Assembly: GCA_002753335.1 (NCBI GenBank)
Contig: PEAD01000006.1
Location: 61,345-125,344 of the forward strand
Length of the DNA stretch: 64,000 nucleotides
Reading direction: 5' to 3'
Source of the DNA: Nitrospirae bacterium MYbin3
GTDB taxonomy: Bacteria; Nitrospirota; Thermodesulfovibrionia; Thermodesulfovibrionales; Dissulfurispiraceae
Below the pieces are notes generated by a model that saw only the letters and a program-made list of their open reading frames with translations, was not told where the DNA came from and did not search any database. Position numbers and translations under genes: made by a program. Of the stretch, positions 45,258-52,720 are shown one piece after another. Position 1 is the first letter of the stretch. Every line of letters starts with the position of its first letter.

Positions 45258-47825
45258 CTAACCGTTCAGCAAAAGCTCAAACTGCTCACGCAAAACCTTT
45301 TCGGTAAAAGGCTCGTCCAGAGGGATTTCCTGAAGCTGCCATTCTTTTATGCAGCTTTCGATATCGAGATTCCGCTCTGTAATCTTTAAGGCGAACTCAT
45401 TAAAATAGTTGTACCTGACTTCAAAGTTTTCATGGATAAACCACTTTGTTCTGCTATAAGAAAATACCTTATTCACCTCGGACAAAGCCTCGCTGAACAT
45501 GATATGAAGCCTTTCTCTTTGAAAATGCGCGGCTGCGGGATAGACAAGCAGCAATTTATCTTTGTGCTTGCTTATCAAATTGAAAAACAGATTCCTTTCG
45601 ACTATATCGGTCAGCGCAGAGGCAACCCTGTGCAGGTCATCCACCATTAACTGTATCACATCAGCTTTCTCGCATAACTTGTTGGCCTCCGCAATCTCGA
45701 GAGACTTGAAATCATTGCCCAAAACATAAAAAGAAACCTCATTGCCAAGCTCATCGTCGATATCTATATTTCTGATATCAGCGCTCTTTTCTTGTAGGTT
45801 TATCGAAACAGGCGGCTTGCTCTCAAGCAAACGGGCGAGGTCTTCATTGTTCAGCCTGAACAGATGGCGCAAGAAACTGATCTGGGCTCCGTAATCATGC
45901 CCGATAAAAACGATATTCTTTTTGGGTTTGCTCGAAATGGCGTCCAGCTCTTTTAGATAACAAAAATGGAACATATTCTCGAACAACCGGCTGCCGAGCT
46001 GCATAAATAAATTCCTATTGTCCGATCTTCTGCGGGGGATACCAGTTTGCGAAGCAAATCCTGCATATGCGGAGCCTTTGAACACCATCTGATCTGCGCC
46101 GCAGTATTCAGCTATAGCTCCTGTCAATATGTCGAGGTCGCTGCTGATATCTGCTAAACTGTCGCACCGGGCGTCATCGTAACAAAAACCTGTATCGATA
46201 TTCCGGATATCATCTTCAAGAGCGGCTATCTTTTTCTGCAGCGGCTCGATATAAGAGTAATAAACAGATTTTTCCCACCAGTCCAAATGATTTAGCAATG
46301 GTTCAAAATATAGCTGCAATGATACACCGATGTCCGCAATGTATTTCTGCTTGTCGATATATTCGTCAGTTATAGCCTTCTGTCCCTGCCATGAGGAAAG
46401 CTTTGTAGGACTTCCCACTATACCCAACGCCTCTGCCACACGCTTTTTCTGAACATTAGGCAAAGAGAAATCTCTCTGAACAATATTCTGTATATCCTTT
46501 CTTCTTACCTCAAGATCAACACCCTTAAAATATTCCCTGTATCTCTCTTTTGCGCTGTCCAAAGAGTCCAGAAAATCATCTTTTATCTTTTTGATCCTCT
46601 CTCCTATAGCATGCGCCTTGGCAATAAATTCCTTGTCATGCATAGGATTGAAGTCATACCTGTATGCAAATATCCTTGAAAGCTCGGCGCTGTATCTGTC
46701 AAATAATACTGAATGGTCTAACTTTACTGTCCAGTTCGAAGCAATCTCGTTTTTGTCATTCAAAATCTTATCAAGATCATCTTTTATTTTATTCAGGTAC
46801 TTTGTTTTCTCTTCTAGACCGCCTTCTTTGCGCTCCCCTTTTTTTGCGGTGCTTTTCAGCAGGTCGCTCAGCGCCTTTACCGAATCTATAGTTATCCTCA
46901 GATTTTTTGAAACATGGGAGGATCTCAGCCGTGCTGCAGCATTATCAATCGCATGCGCTAACTCTTCAAAGCCCGATTCCTGCCATGCAGCCAGGTCCTT
47001 ATTTTTCAAATAATCACGGGCAACTGTTGTTTCTATCTGTACGATAGGAGCATCTTTTAATTTTGGATAATGCTCGATAGACTGCTGAAAAGCCCCTTTA
47101 TGCCTTGCAAGCTGAGCGGTTACGGATACTGTTGTTCCGTCCCCATTGCTCTGCTCAACCACCGCCCCCTTGCAGGTCTGCACAAAAACAACCTGCTGGT
47201 CTGCATCCATTATCTGATTAAGGGTCCTTCTATCCGTTCCTTTCATCGGACTTCCCATAGAAGAGACATATATGATCAAATCAGCCTGAGGCAGAAATTC
47301 ACGCAGCGTAAGGTCCTCGTGCTCTTTCAAGCCGTAGGCGTCAAGTCCCGGGGTATCGGCTATTTCGATGTCATTATCCAGAAGGAATGTGGGCAGGGAA
47401 AGTCTTATGAATTTTACATTGTATCTGTTTTGGGGGTTCTCGTCTTCTGAAGTGTATTTAGATAGAGGCTCGGCCAGAACATCATTGCCAAATTTTTCTA
47501 TTGTCCTGCCGTCCTCAAAATGTATCTCCAACCTCGGCTCTGCCGATTTTGCGCAGAAGGTTATCATATTAGTGGTTGCCTTGGCCTGCTCTTTTAGTAT
47601 CTTTTTCTCTGTGCCTAGCAGGATATTTAACAGTGAGGATTTTCCTGAACTGGTAATGCCGACCAAACCGCTTCTTATCGTATAATTTGAGAATTCGGCT
47701 ATGATTCCTTTCAGCCCGGTTATTCTCTTTTCTAGCTGATCAATATTAAGGCTTTCAAGCTGCGACAGGGCTTGGGCAAGATTGCCTAAAAATTCCTGAA
47801 CTCTTATATCATTGCCGGTTATCAT
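45258..47825 (-). CDS. Large dynamin-like GTPase, copy 2
   Basis: 855 residues, colinear with copy 1. P-loop GITSSGKSS at 56-64; switch-I AKATTNM; G3 DTPG near 157-160; VFVQTCKGAVVEQS at the place of G4, so again without a clear TKxD. Middle coiled-coil region and C-terminal domain (VYPAAAHFQRERLHIMF, quoted in part) are well conserved, ending in REQFELLLNG. Paired with a coiled-coil gene 17 nt upstream. Divergence between the two copies is larger in the middle region than in the GTPase domain. Confidence 0.85.
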   Translation of the reverse strand: MITGNDIRVQEFLGNLAQALSQLESLNIDQLEKRITGLKGIIAEFSNYTIRSGLVGITSSGKSSLLNILLGTEKKILKEQAKATTNMITFCAKSAEPRLEIHFEDGRTIEKFGNDVLAEPLSKYTSEDENPQNRYNVKFIRLSLPTFLLDNDIEIADTPGLDAYGLKEHEDLTLREFLPQADLIIYVSSMGSPMKGTDRRTLNQIMDADQQVVFVQTCKGAVVEQSNGDGTTVSVTAQLARHKGAFQQSIEHYPKLKDAPIVQIETTVARDYLKNKDLAAWQESGFEELAHAIDNAAARLRSSHVSKNLRITIDSVKALSDLLKSTAKKGERKEGGLEEKTKYLNKIKDDLDKILNDKNEIASNWTVKLDHSVLFDRYSAELSRIFAYRYDFNPMHDKEFIAKAHAIGERIKKIKDDFLDSLDSAKERYREYFKGVDLEVRRKDIQNIVQRDFSLPNVQKKRVAEALGIVGSPTKLSSWQGQKAITDEYIDKQKYIADIGVSLQLYFEPLLNHLDWWEKSVYYSYIEPLQKKIAALEDDIRNIDTGFCYDDARCDSLADISSDLDILTGAIAEYCGADQMVFKGSAYAGFASQTGIPRRRSDNRNLFMQLGSRLFENMFHFCYLKELDAISSKPKKNIVFIGHDYGAQISFLRHLFRLNNEDLARLLESKPPVSINLQEKSADIRNIDIDDELGNEVSFYVLGNDFKSLEIAEANKLCEKADVIQLMVDDLHRVASALTDIVERNLFFNLISKHKDKLLLVYPAAAHFQRERLHIMFSEALSEVNKVFSYSRTKWFIHENFEVRYNYFNEFALKITERNLDIESCIKEWQLQEIPLDEPFTEKVLREQFELLLNG

Positions 47826-47842
47826 TCTTCCGCCAAAAAAAA

Positions 47843-48886
47843 TTACAACTCGGTTCCTGGTGAAGTGATTTTTGATACATTATTAACGATTGTTTCGCTC
47901 GCGGCAGAGGACCTCTGCCAAATCTCCTGAAGCTCCTTAATCTTGTTTTCAAACTCCGCTTTCTTGCTCGAATACATTGCAGCCTCAGACTCGAGCCGCT
48001 GAACGTAGCTGTAAAGCACATGCCTCAACTCGGCCAACTCATCCTTAATCGTAGAAACCTGATCAGAAATTATCCCCTTTTCTCTCTCAAAACTCTCCTC
48101 AATATATTTCTTCAATTCATCGATAGGGCTCTCGGTCTTCCCTGTAGTCGATTTCTTCAGGTTGTCAATCAAGGCTTGTGTCTTGCCGGTAAAACTGGTC
48201 ATCTGATTCTCTAATATTTCCTTTAGAGAATCGTAGCTCGCAATTTTCTTCAATGCATCCTGCATGCCGGACAGCTCAGATTTCAAAGCATCGTTGCTTG
48301 CGACTTTCTTCAGCACGTCCTGTATCCCAAACAACTCAGACTTTAAGGCATCGTGACTTGCAACTTTCTTCAGTGCATCCTGTATCGCGAATAATTCGGC
48401 TTTTAAAACATCTTGTCCTGTGACTTTCTTCAACTGGTCCTGTATCCCGGACAGCTCAGCTTTCAAGGCGTCGTGATTTTCTGCCTTCTTTAGTTCCTCT
48501 TTTATGCCTGATAGTTCGCTCTTCAGCGAGTCATTGCTTGCGGCTTTCTTCAGTGCATCCTGTATGCCTGCCAATTCGGTCTTGATAAAGGTCTGCAATT
48601 CTATGTCCGGTTTGTTTTGCCGCTCCAACCTGTCATCTATTTGTTTCTTAATATCACTGATCGAATTATTCAGATTTAGTCTGGATAAGTTTTCTGTTTC
48701 GGATATTGTTTTTCTAAGAAGGTCGGTTTCTGTCTTAATCTTTTCAGCAACACTGTCAGTTATCTCCCGAACCAGCATTCCGCTGATAAGTTCGGCCATC
48801 TGCTTTCCTACATTGGCACCAATCTCCTCAGACAATTTAGATATAATGGTTTTGCTTACTATATCTATGTAAAAATCATCCTTCAT
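47843..48886 (-). CDS. Coiled-coil partner of dynamin-like GTPase, copy 2, with six 20-residue repeats
   Basis: 347 residues, helical. N-terminus MKDDFYIDIVSKTIISKLSE parallels copy 1. Residues 104-223 are six tandem 20-residue repeats of the type ELSGIQDxLKKVxSxDALKS; flanks are ordinary coiled coil, and the end (SAAMYSSKKAEFENKIKEL, in part) again resembles copy 1. An extended -10 (TGCTATAAT, 48945-48937 on minus) lies about 50 nt upstream. Function unknown; probably the structural partner of the GTPase. Confidence 0.75.
   Translation of the reverse strand: MKDDFYIDIVSKTIISKLSEEIGANVGKQMAELISGMLVREITDSVAEKIKTETDLLRKTISETENLSRLNLNNSISDIKKQIDDRLERQNKPDIELQTFIKTELAGIQDALKKAASNDSLKSELSGIKEELKKAENHDALKAELSGIQDQLKKVTGQDVLKAELFAIQDALKKVASHDALKSELFGIQDVLKKVASNDALKSELSGMQDALKKIASYDSLKEILENQMTSFTGKTQALIDNLKKSTTGKTESPIDELKKYIEESFEREKGIISDQVSTIKDELAELRHVLYSYVQRLESEAAMYSSKKAEFENKIKELQEIWQRSSAASETIVNNVSKITSPGTEL
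48218..48577 (-). repeat. Six tandem 60-bp repeats inside the coiled-coil gene
   Basis: Encodes six consecutive 20-residue units (ELAGIQDALKKAASNDSLKS to ELSGMQDALKKIASYDSLKE). Units are similar but not identical, so the expansion is not brand new. The period of 20 fits neither the 7- nor the 11-residue coiled-coil periods. Confidence 0.85.
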
Positions 48887-48936
48887 CGAATACCCCCTGC
48901 AGGAAAAAAATTCCCCTATTTTTAAGATAGTTATAA

Positions 48937-48945
48937 ATTATAGCA
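48937..48945 (-). promoter_or_regulatory. Extended -10 promoter of the second coiled-coil/dynamin operon
   Basis: TGCTATAAT on the minus strand, about 50 nt before the ATG of the coiled-coil gene. No strong -35 is apparent, as expected for an extended -10. Confidence 0.5.
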
Positions 48946-49030
48946 GGCATACGGCCTTAAAAACTATTGCAATTTAAAAATCGCCGTAAGCATAATAAAA
49001 GATAAATTTTAATACTGATGCGAGGTGCTT

Positions 49031-49537
49031 ATGAGCAATACAGAAAAAGAAAGCAAAGACATGACGGCTGAAGAGAGAGAGGCTTGGACAGAAGGGGTTA
49101 TCAGAAACTACGCTTACGGGTCTGCTGCGGTTGGACTGGTTCCGATACCATTGATAGACCTTGTTGCCCTTACCGGCCTGCAGTTAAAGTTAATCCATAG
49201 ATTGTCAACATTTTATGGGGTTCCCTTTTCTGAGGAGCGAACAAAAAAAATAATCGCTTCGCTGGCAGGCGCATCAATACCTATCGGTTTAACAAGAGCT
49301 GCCTGCAGTGTCTTAAAGATATTCCCTGTCGTAGGTTTAGCAGCATCCATAGTTGCAATGCCTGCGCTTTCCGGAGCCTCCACCTACGCAGTCGGAAAAA
49401 TATTCGCGCAGCACTTCGAGTCGGGGGGAACATTCATCAACTTCGACATAATCAAGGCAAAAGGTTATTACGAAGAACAGGTTAAAAAAGGCAGGGAAGT
49501 TGTTGCGGAGTTAAAGAAGACAAGCAGCGAAACCTAG
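49031..49537 (+). CDS. DUF697-like membrane protein, copy 2
   Basis: 168 residues from ATG 49031 with GAGG 5 nt upstream; the GTG at 49025 overlaps that site. SAAVGLVPIPLIDLVALTGL and VVGLAASIVAMPALSGAS are the two hydrophobic segments; the tail FDIIKAKGYYEEQVKKGREV is identical to copy 1. Divergent from the coiled-coil/dynamin operon, so DUF697 proteins flank that operon on both sides. Confidence 0.8.
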   Translation: MSNTEKESKDMTAEEREAWTEGVIRNYAYGSAAVGLVPIPLIDLVALTGLQLKLIHRLSTFYGVPFSEERTKKIIASLAGASIPIGLTRAACSVLKIFPVVGLAASIVAMPALSGASTYAVGKIFAQHFESGGTFINFDIIKAKGYYEEQVKKGREVVAELKKTSSET

Positions 49538-49541
49538 TTTT

Positions 49542-49784
49542 CTATTCCGTAACACCGTAATCTCGCAAGCAATCATGGTATGAACGAATCCGCCTTTTCA
49601 TAGGGTCATTGTGCGGGCGTTTTCTATTATTCACGCTTTCTTCGTGGAGACACCTTGATTTTATCTCAACCGGCCTATAAACAATCCAGTAAACCAACAT
49701 AAGTCCAATAAAACATATCAGTACAACAACAGCCAATATGATGCCCCACGTTTCGGTTTTTAGTGTTTGTTTTTTCTTTGCCAC
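49542..49784 (-). CDS. Small single-pass membrane protein, unknown
   Basis: 80 residues from a GTG 8 nt after the purH-like stop, so coupled to it. One membrane helix (about 13-35: WGIILAVVVLICFIGLMLVY) and a basic, cysteine-containing tail. No family recognised. Confidence 0.55.
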   Translation of the reverse strand: MAKKKQTLKTETWGIILAVVVLICFIGLMLVYWIVYRPVEIKSRCLHEESVNNRKRPHNDPMKRRIRSYHDCLRDYGVTE

Positions 49785-49791
49785 TTAGGGT

Positions 49792-51084
49792 TTAGTGTTT
49801 AAAGGCCCTTTGGCCGGTAAAGGCCATCGTCACTTTCGGTGTTGCCTGATTGCATGCCTCTATAACTTCAAAGTCCCTCTCGGAGCCTCCCGGCTGAACA
49901 ATGGCGGTAATGCCCTCTTTTATTCCGACATCCACGCCTCTCCTGAACGGAAAGAAGGCATCCGAAACCATAGTTGAACCAATCAATCCGCCTTTCTGTT
50001 TCTTGGCCTCATCGTCTATCTCGCGCAGAACAGAAATGTCCCTCTTGCCTGCCGCAGCTTCAAGTTCAAAGGTTTTGTACGGAATGCCATATTTTCTGAA
50101 GCAAAGAGCATCCGCATATTTTGTGTATGCCTTGAATATCGCTATTTCTGCAACCCCCACCCTATCCTGCTCGCCGGTGCCTATTCCTACTGTGCAGCCG
50201 TCTTTCACATAGATAACCGAGTTTGATGTTATGCCCTGTTCCACATTCCAGCCAAAGATCATATCATCATATTCCTGAACCGTAGGTTGACGTTCGATAG
50301 AGTACTCTTTGCCTTTAAAGGTTGTCTTTGCAGGCAGAAAATCCTCTTTCGTCCTAATCCTGTTGACCGGCGACTGCTGAACAATAAGACCTCCGTCAAT
50401 CAGTGATTTAAACTCGACAAAACGTGTTGACCTGTATTTTTCGAGGTTGTATATTTTTTGAATCCTGACTATCCTGAGATTTTTTCTCTTTGCCAATATC
50501 TCAACCACGCCTTCCTCAAAATCCGGAGCAGCCACAACCTCAAGATAGTTGGCGCTTACCATCTCAGCAGCAGCCTTGTCCATAGCCTTGTTAACGACCA
50601 GACATCCGCCAAATGCAGCTATCCTGTCGCACATGTTTGCCCTGTCATAAGCCTCTGCTACAGTTTTGCCGTAAGCGGTGCCGCACGGATTGTTGTGTTT
50701 CATTATAGTAGCTGCCGGCTTGTCAGAAAGGAACTTTAAAATATTAAGCGCGTTATCGAGGTCAGTAAGATTGGTCTTGCCCGGATGCTTACCAGCCTGT
50801 ATCATATCCTGCTCATTGATGCTGCTTACAAGCCCGCTGCCTGCATCAATGAATCTGCAGTCGCCAAGCATCAGGTTGCCGTTTACGAGCTCGTAGATTG
50901 CGGCCTGCTGGTCAGGGTTTTCGCCATAGCGCAGCCCCTTTTCTATAAGTTCGCCCGTTTTTTCGTCAGGAATCTTCCAAGCCCGTTTTTTATAAACGAG
51001 CGTCTGGTCACCAAACCTGATGGTCATCTCATCAGGAAAGTTATCATCCATTATGGTTTTATACATTTTTTTCAGATCAGACAT
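49792..51084 (-). CDS. purH: AICAR transformylase (PurH C-terminal domain only)
   Basis: 430 residues covering only the AICAR formyltransferase half of PurH: LRYGENPDQQAAIY, KHNNPCGTAYG (catalytic KHNNPCG), FGGCLVVNK, GSTMVSDAFFPFRRGVD (in part) and IVQPGGSERD. The N-terminal IMP cyclohydrolase (MGS-like) domain is missing, so ring closure must come from another protein. Similar short forms exist in some Nitrospirota and Deltaproteobacteria. It makes formyl-AICAR from AICAR and 10-formyl-tetrahydrofolate. Confidence 0.88.
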   Translation of the reverse strand: MSDLKKMYKTIMDDNFPDEMTIRFGDQTLVYKKRAWKIPDEKTGELIEKGLRYGENPDQQAAIYELVNGNLMLGDCRFIDAGSGLVSSINEQDMIQAGKHPGKTNLTDLDNALNILKFLSDKPAATIMKHNNPCGTAYGKTVAEAYDRANMCDRIAAFGGCLVVNKAMDKAAAEMVSANYLEVVAAPDFEEGVVEILAKRKNLRIVRIQKIYNLEKYRSTRFVEFKSLIDGGLIVQQSPVNRIRTKEDFLPAKTTFKGKEYSIERQPTVQEYDDMIFGWNVEQGITSNSVIYVKDGCTVGIGTGEQDRVGVAEIAIFKAYTKYADALCFRKYGIPYKTFELEAAAGKRDISVLREIDDEAKKQKGGLIGSTMVSDAFFPFRRGVDVGIKEGITAIVQPGGSERDFEVIEACNQATPKVTMAFTGQRAFKH

Positions 51085-51119
51085 TTTTTTACCTCTTGCT
51101 TATAAATTATTTTTTGCTA

Positions 51120-52016
51120 TCACATCTGTTCAACAGCATAACCTTTCTGCCTTAACAGATGCACTATGCCTTTATCTCCAATGAGGTGTCCGGCCCCGAC
51201 AACCACAAAGTAAGTTTCGCCTGAATTCAGATAGGATTCGATTTTATAAGTCATGCTTTTGTTTCTGCTGAATAGTAATTTTTCACCGAGTCTGGATTTT
51301 GCACCTTGCCCCGCGAGTTCTTTCATGGTAAGTCTTTCAACAGTTTTTGCATTGCCGGTTCGCCATGCATTTATAAGCTGCTCCATATCTTCTTTAAGGC
51401 TATCCCTGTCTTTTAGGGATGAAACAAGCAAGGCCTCCTGTTCTTCGTCAGACAGATCATTAAAAAGATTCAGCTGAAACTCGATGCTTTCTATCTCTAC
51501 CACTCTTTTGCTTCCGCTGCTTTTTGTCAGAAAATAAGAGTCAATTCCGTATGCCGGTTTGTAGCCAAGCTTCTCGAGTTCCATCGAAGACAGTGTGATA
51601 CCCAAAACCCAAGCCCTGTACCTGCTCATCATGTTGTATGGAAGCCCTGCCTCGCTCATCCGCGATTTTACAAGATTTGCGGTTTTTGTCGAGACATGTT
51701 TTTCGAAGCCTTCTCCGTCGGGATAAGCAACACTCAGCGCAAGCATCATCGGATTTACCTTTTCTAGATCATTTATGTTTGCCTCCACAGCAAGAACTGA
51801 GGAGCGGGAGAATGCATCTTCGATAGTCTTTGAAAGAGGATACACGTCCGCCCTCATCGAATGTATAGAGCCTAAAAGATAAAGAGTGTTGGCCTTAGAC
51901 TTCACCTTCCATAAAAAATTATTTTCTCCGTAGCATATTGAAGGCAAGTATAAGAAAAAGCATAGAAGCGCAGCTGCCGTAAAAAGCGATGTTTTCTTTG
52001 TGCGTAAAAAATTCAC
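51120..52016 (-). CDS. TraB/GumN family protein
   Basis: 298 residues with an N-terminal signal peptide (about 8-29). The two family motifs are present: LYLLGSIHSMRADVYPL at the N-terminus with GxxH and VVVGAGHLIGDKGIVHLL at the C-terminus, plus VEANIN. These are thought to be metalloproteases related to Tiki/EreA. Expected location is the periplasm or outer side of the inner membrane. It stands 35 nt upstream of purH on the same strand. Confidence 0.88.
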   Translation of the reverse strand: MNFLRTKKTSLFTAAALLCFFLYLPSICYGENNFLWKVKSKANTLYLLGSIHSMRADVYPLSKTIEDAFSRSSVLAVEANINDLEKVNPMMLALSVAYPDGEGFEKHVSTKTANLVKSRMSEAGLPYNMMSRYRAWVLGITLSSMELEKLGYKPAYGIDSYFLTKSSGSKRVVEIESIEFQLNLFNDLSDEEQEALLVSSLKDRDSLKEDMEQLINAWRTGNAKTVERLTMKELAGQGAKSRLGEKLLFSRNKSMTYKIESYLNSGETYFVVVGAGHLIGDKGIVHLLRQKGYAVEQM

Positions 52017-52156
52017 AATAATCCTCTCCCGAAACTGTTTTGATTAATGTAGTACTAAAAATCTTAATCAGTCAAGAACTCAGAACTTAAAATTTGCAGC
52101 CCATCCCGGTTATTTAAATTTTAAATATTTATATAGTTCTGTATCCCTAAAAAAAA

Positions 52157-52200
52157 CGGCATGCTAAAGTTAGAAACTATCACGCAAAAAGTTTATGCCG
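52157..52200 (+). promoter_or_regulatory. Possible leader hairpin before the NuoE-like gene
   Basis: CGGCAT (52157-52162) can pair with ATGCCG (52195-52200), immediately before the GGAGG ribosome-binding site. The loop is 32 nt, so stability is doubtful. Confidence 0.25.
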
Positions 52201-52213
52201 ACGGAGGAAGATA

Positions 52214-52702
52214 ATGAAGACGTCAGAATTTAACCTTGATGAATACTATGGAGAGATTGGCACCGTCCTAACCGATGACAAAAAAAAGAGAGGCCTTCTG
52301 ATACATGCGTTCCAGCAGATTCAAAAAGATTACAACTATCTGCCGGATGAGAGGCTCCGGGAGCTTTCCAAAAATCTCGACATCCCCCTTGCAGACGTTT
52401 ACAGCACCGCATCATTTTATAAGCATTTCTATTTCAAGCCGCGCGGCAAAAACATCGTCTGCGTCTGCATGGGCACGGCCTGTCATGTCAGAGGCGCATC
52501 CAAGGTGCTGCATAAGCTTGAAGAGGAGTTCGGGGTTAAAGAAGGTGAAACTACCGAGGACATGTCGATGACGCTCGAAACCGTGGGATGTGTTGGATGC
52601 TGCGGCCTCGCGCCTGTGGTAACCGTCAACGAAGAAGTTGTCGGGGACGTTGGAAGCGACAAGCTTAAAGATATTATTGACGGCGTAAGAAAAAGCCGGT
52701 AG
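52214..52702 (+). CDS. NuoE/HoxE-like 2Fe-2S subunit (24 kDa type)
   Basis: 162 residues. Helical N-terminus (LIHAFQQIQKDYNYLP) and thioredoxin-like 2Fe-2S domain with CMGTACHVRGA and VGCVGCCGLAPVV, the four-cysteine pattern. It passes electrons from the flavin subunit to other clusters. First gene of a four-gene soluble NADH-oxidising module; preceded by GGAGG. No membrane Nuo genes follow. Confidence 0.92.
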   Translation: MKTSEFNLDEYYGEIGTVLTDDKKKRGLLIHAFQQIQKDYNYLPDERLRELSKNLDIPLADVYSTASFYKHFYFKPRGKNIVCVCMGTACHVRGASKVLHKLEEEFGVKEGETTEDMSMTLETVGCVGCCGLAPVVTVNEEVVGDVGSDKLKDIIDGVRKSR

Positions 52703-52720
52703 GCATGATCGAAAGGAGGA

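Noticed and set aside
48218..48577. CRISPR array or non-coding repeat
   Set aside because: The repeats are in frame, contiguous with no spacers, and encode a regular helical protein segment.
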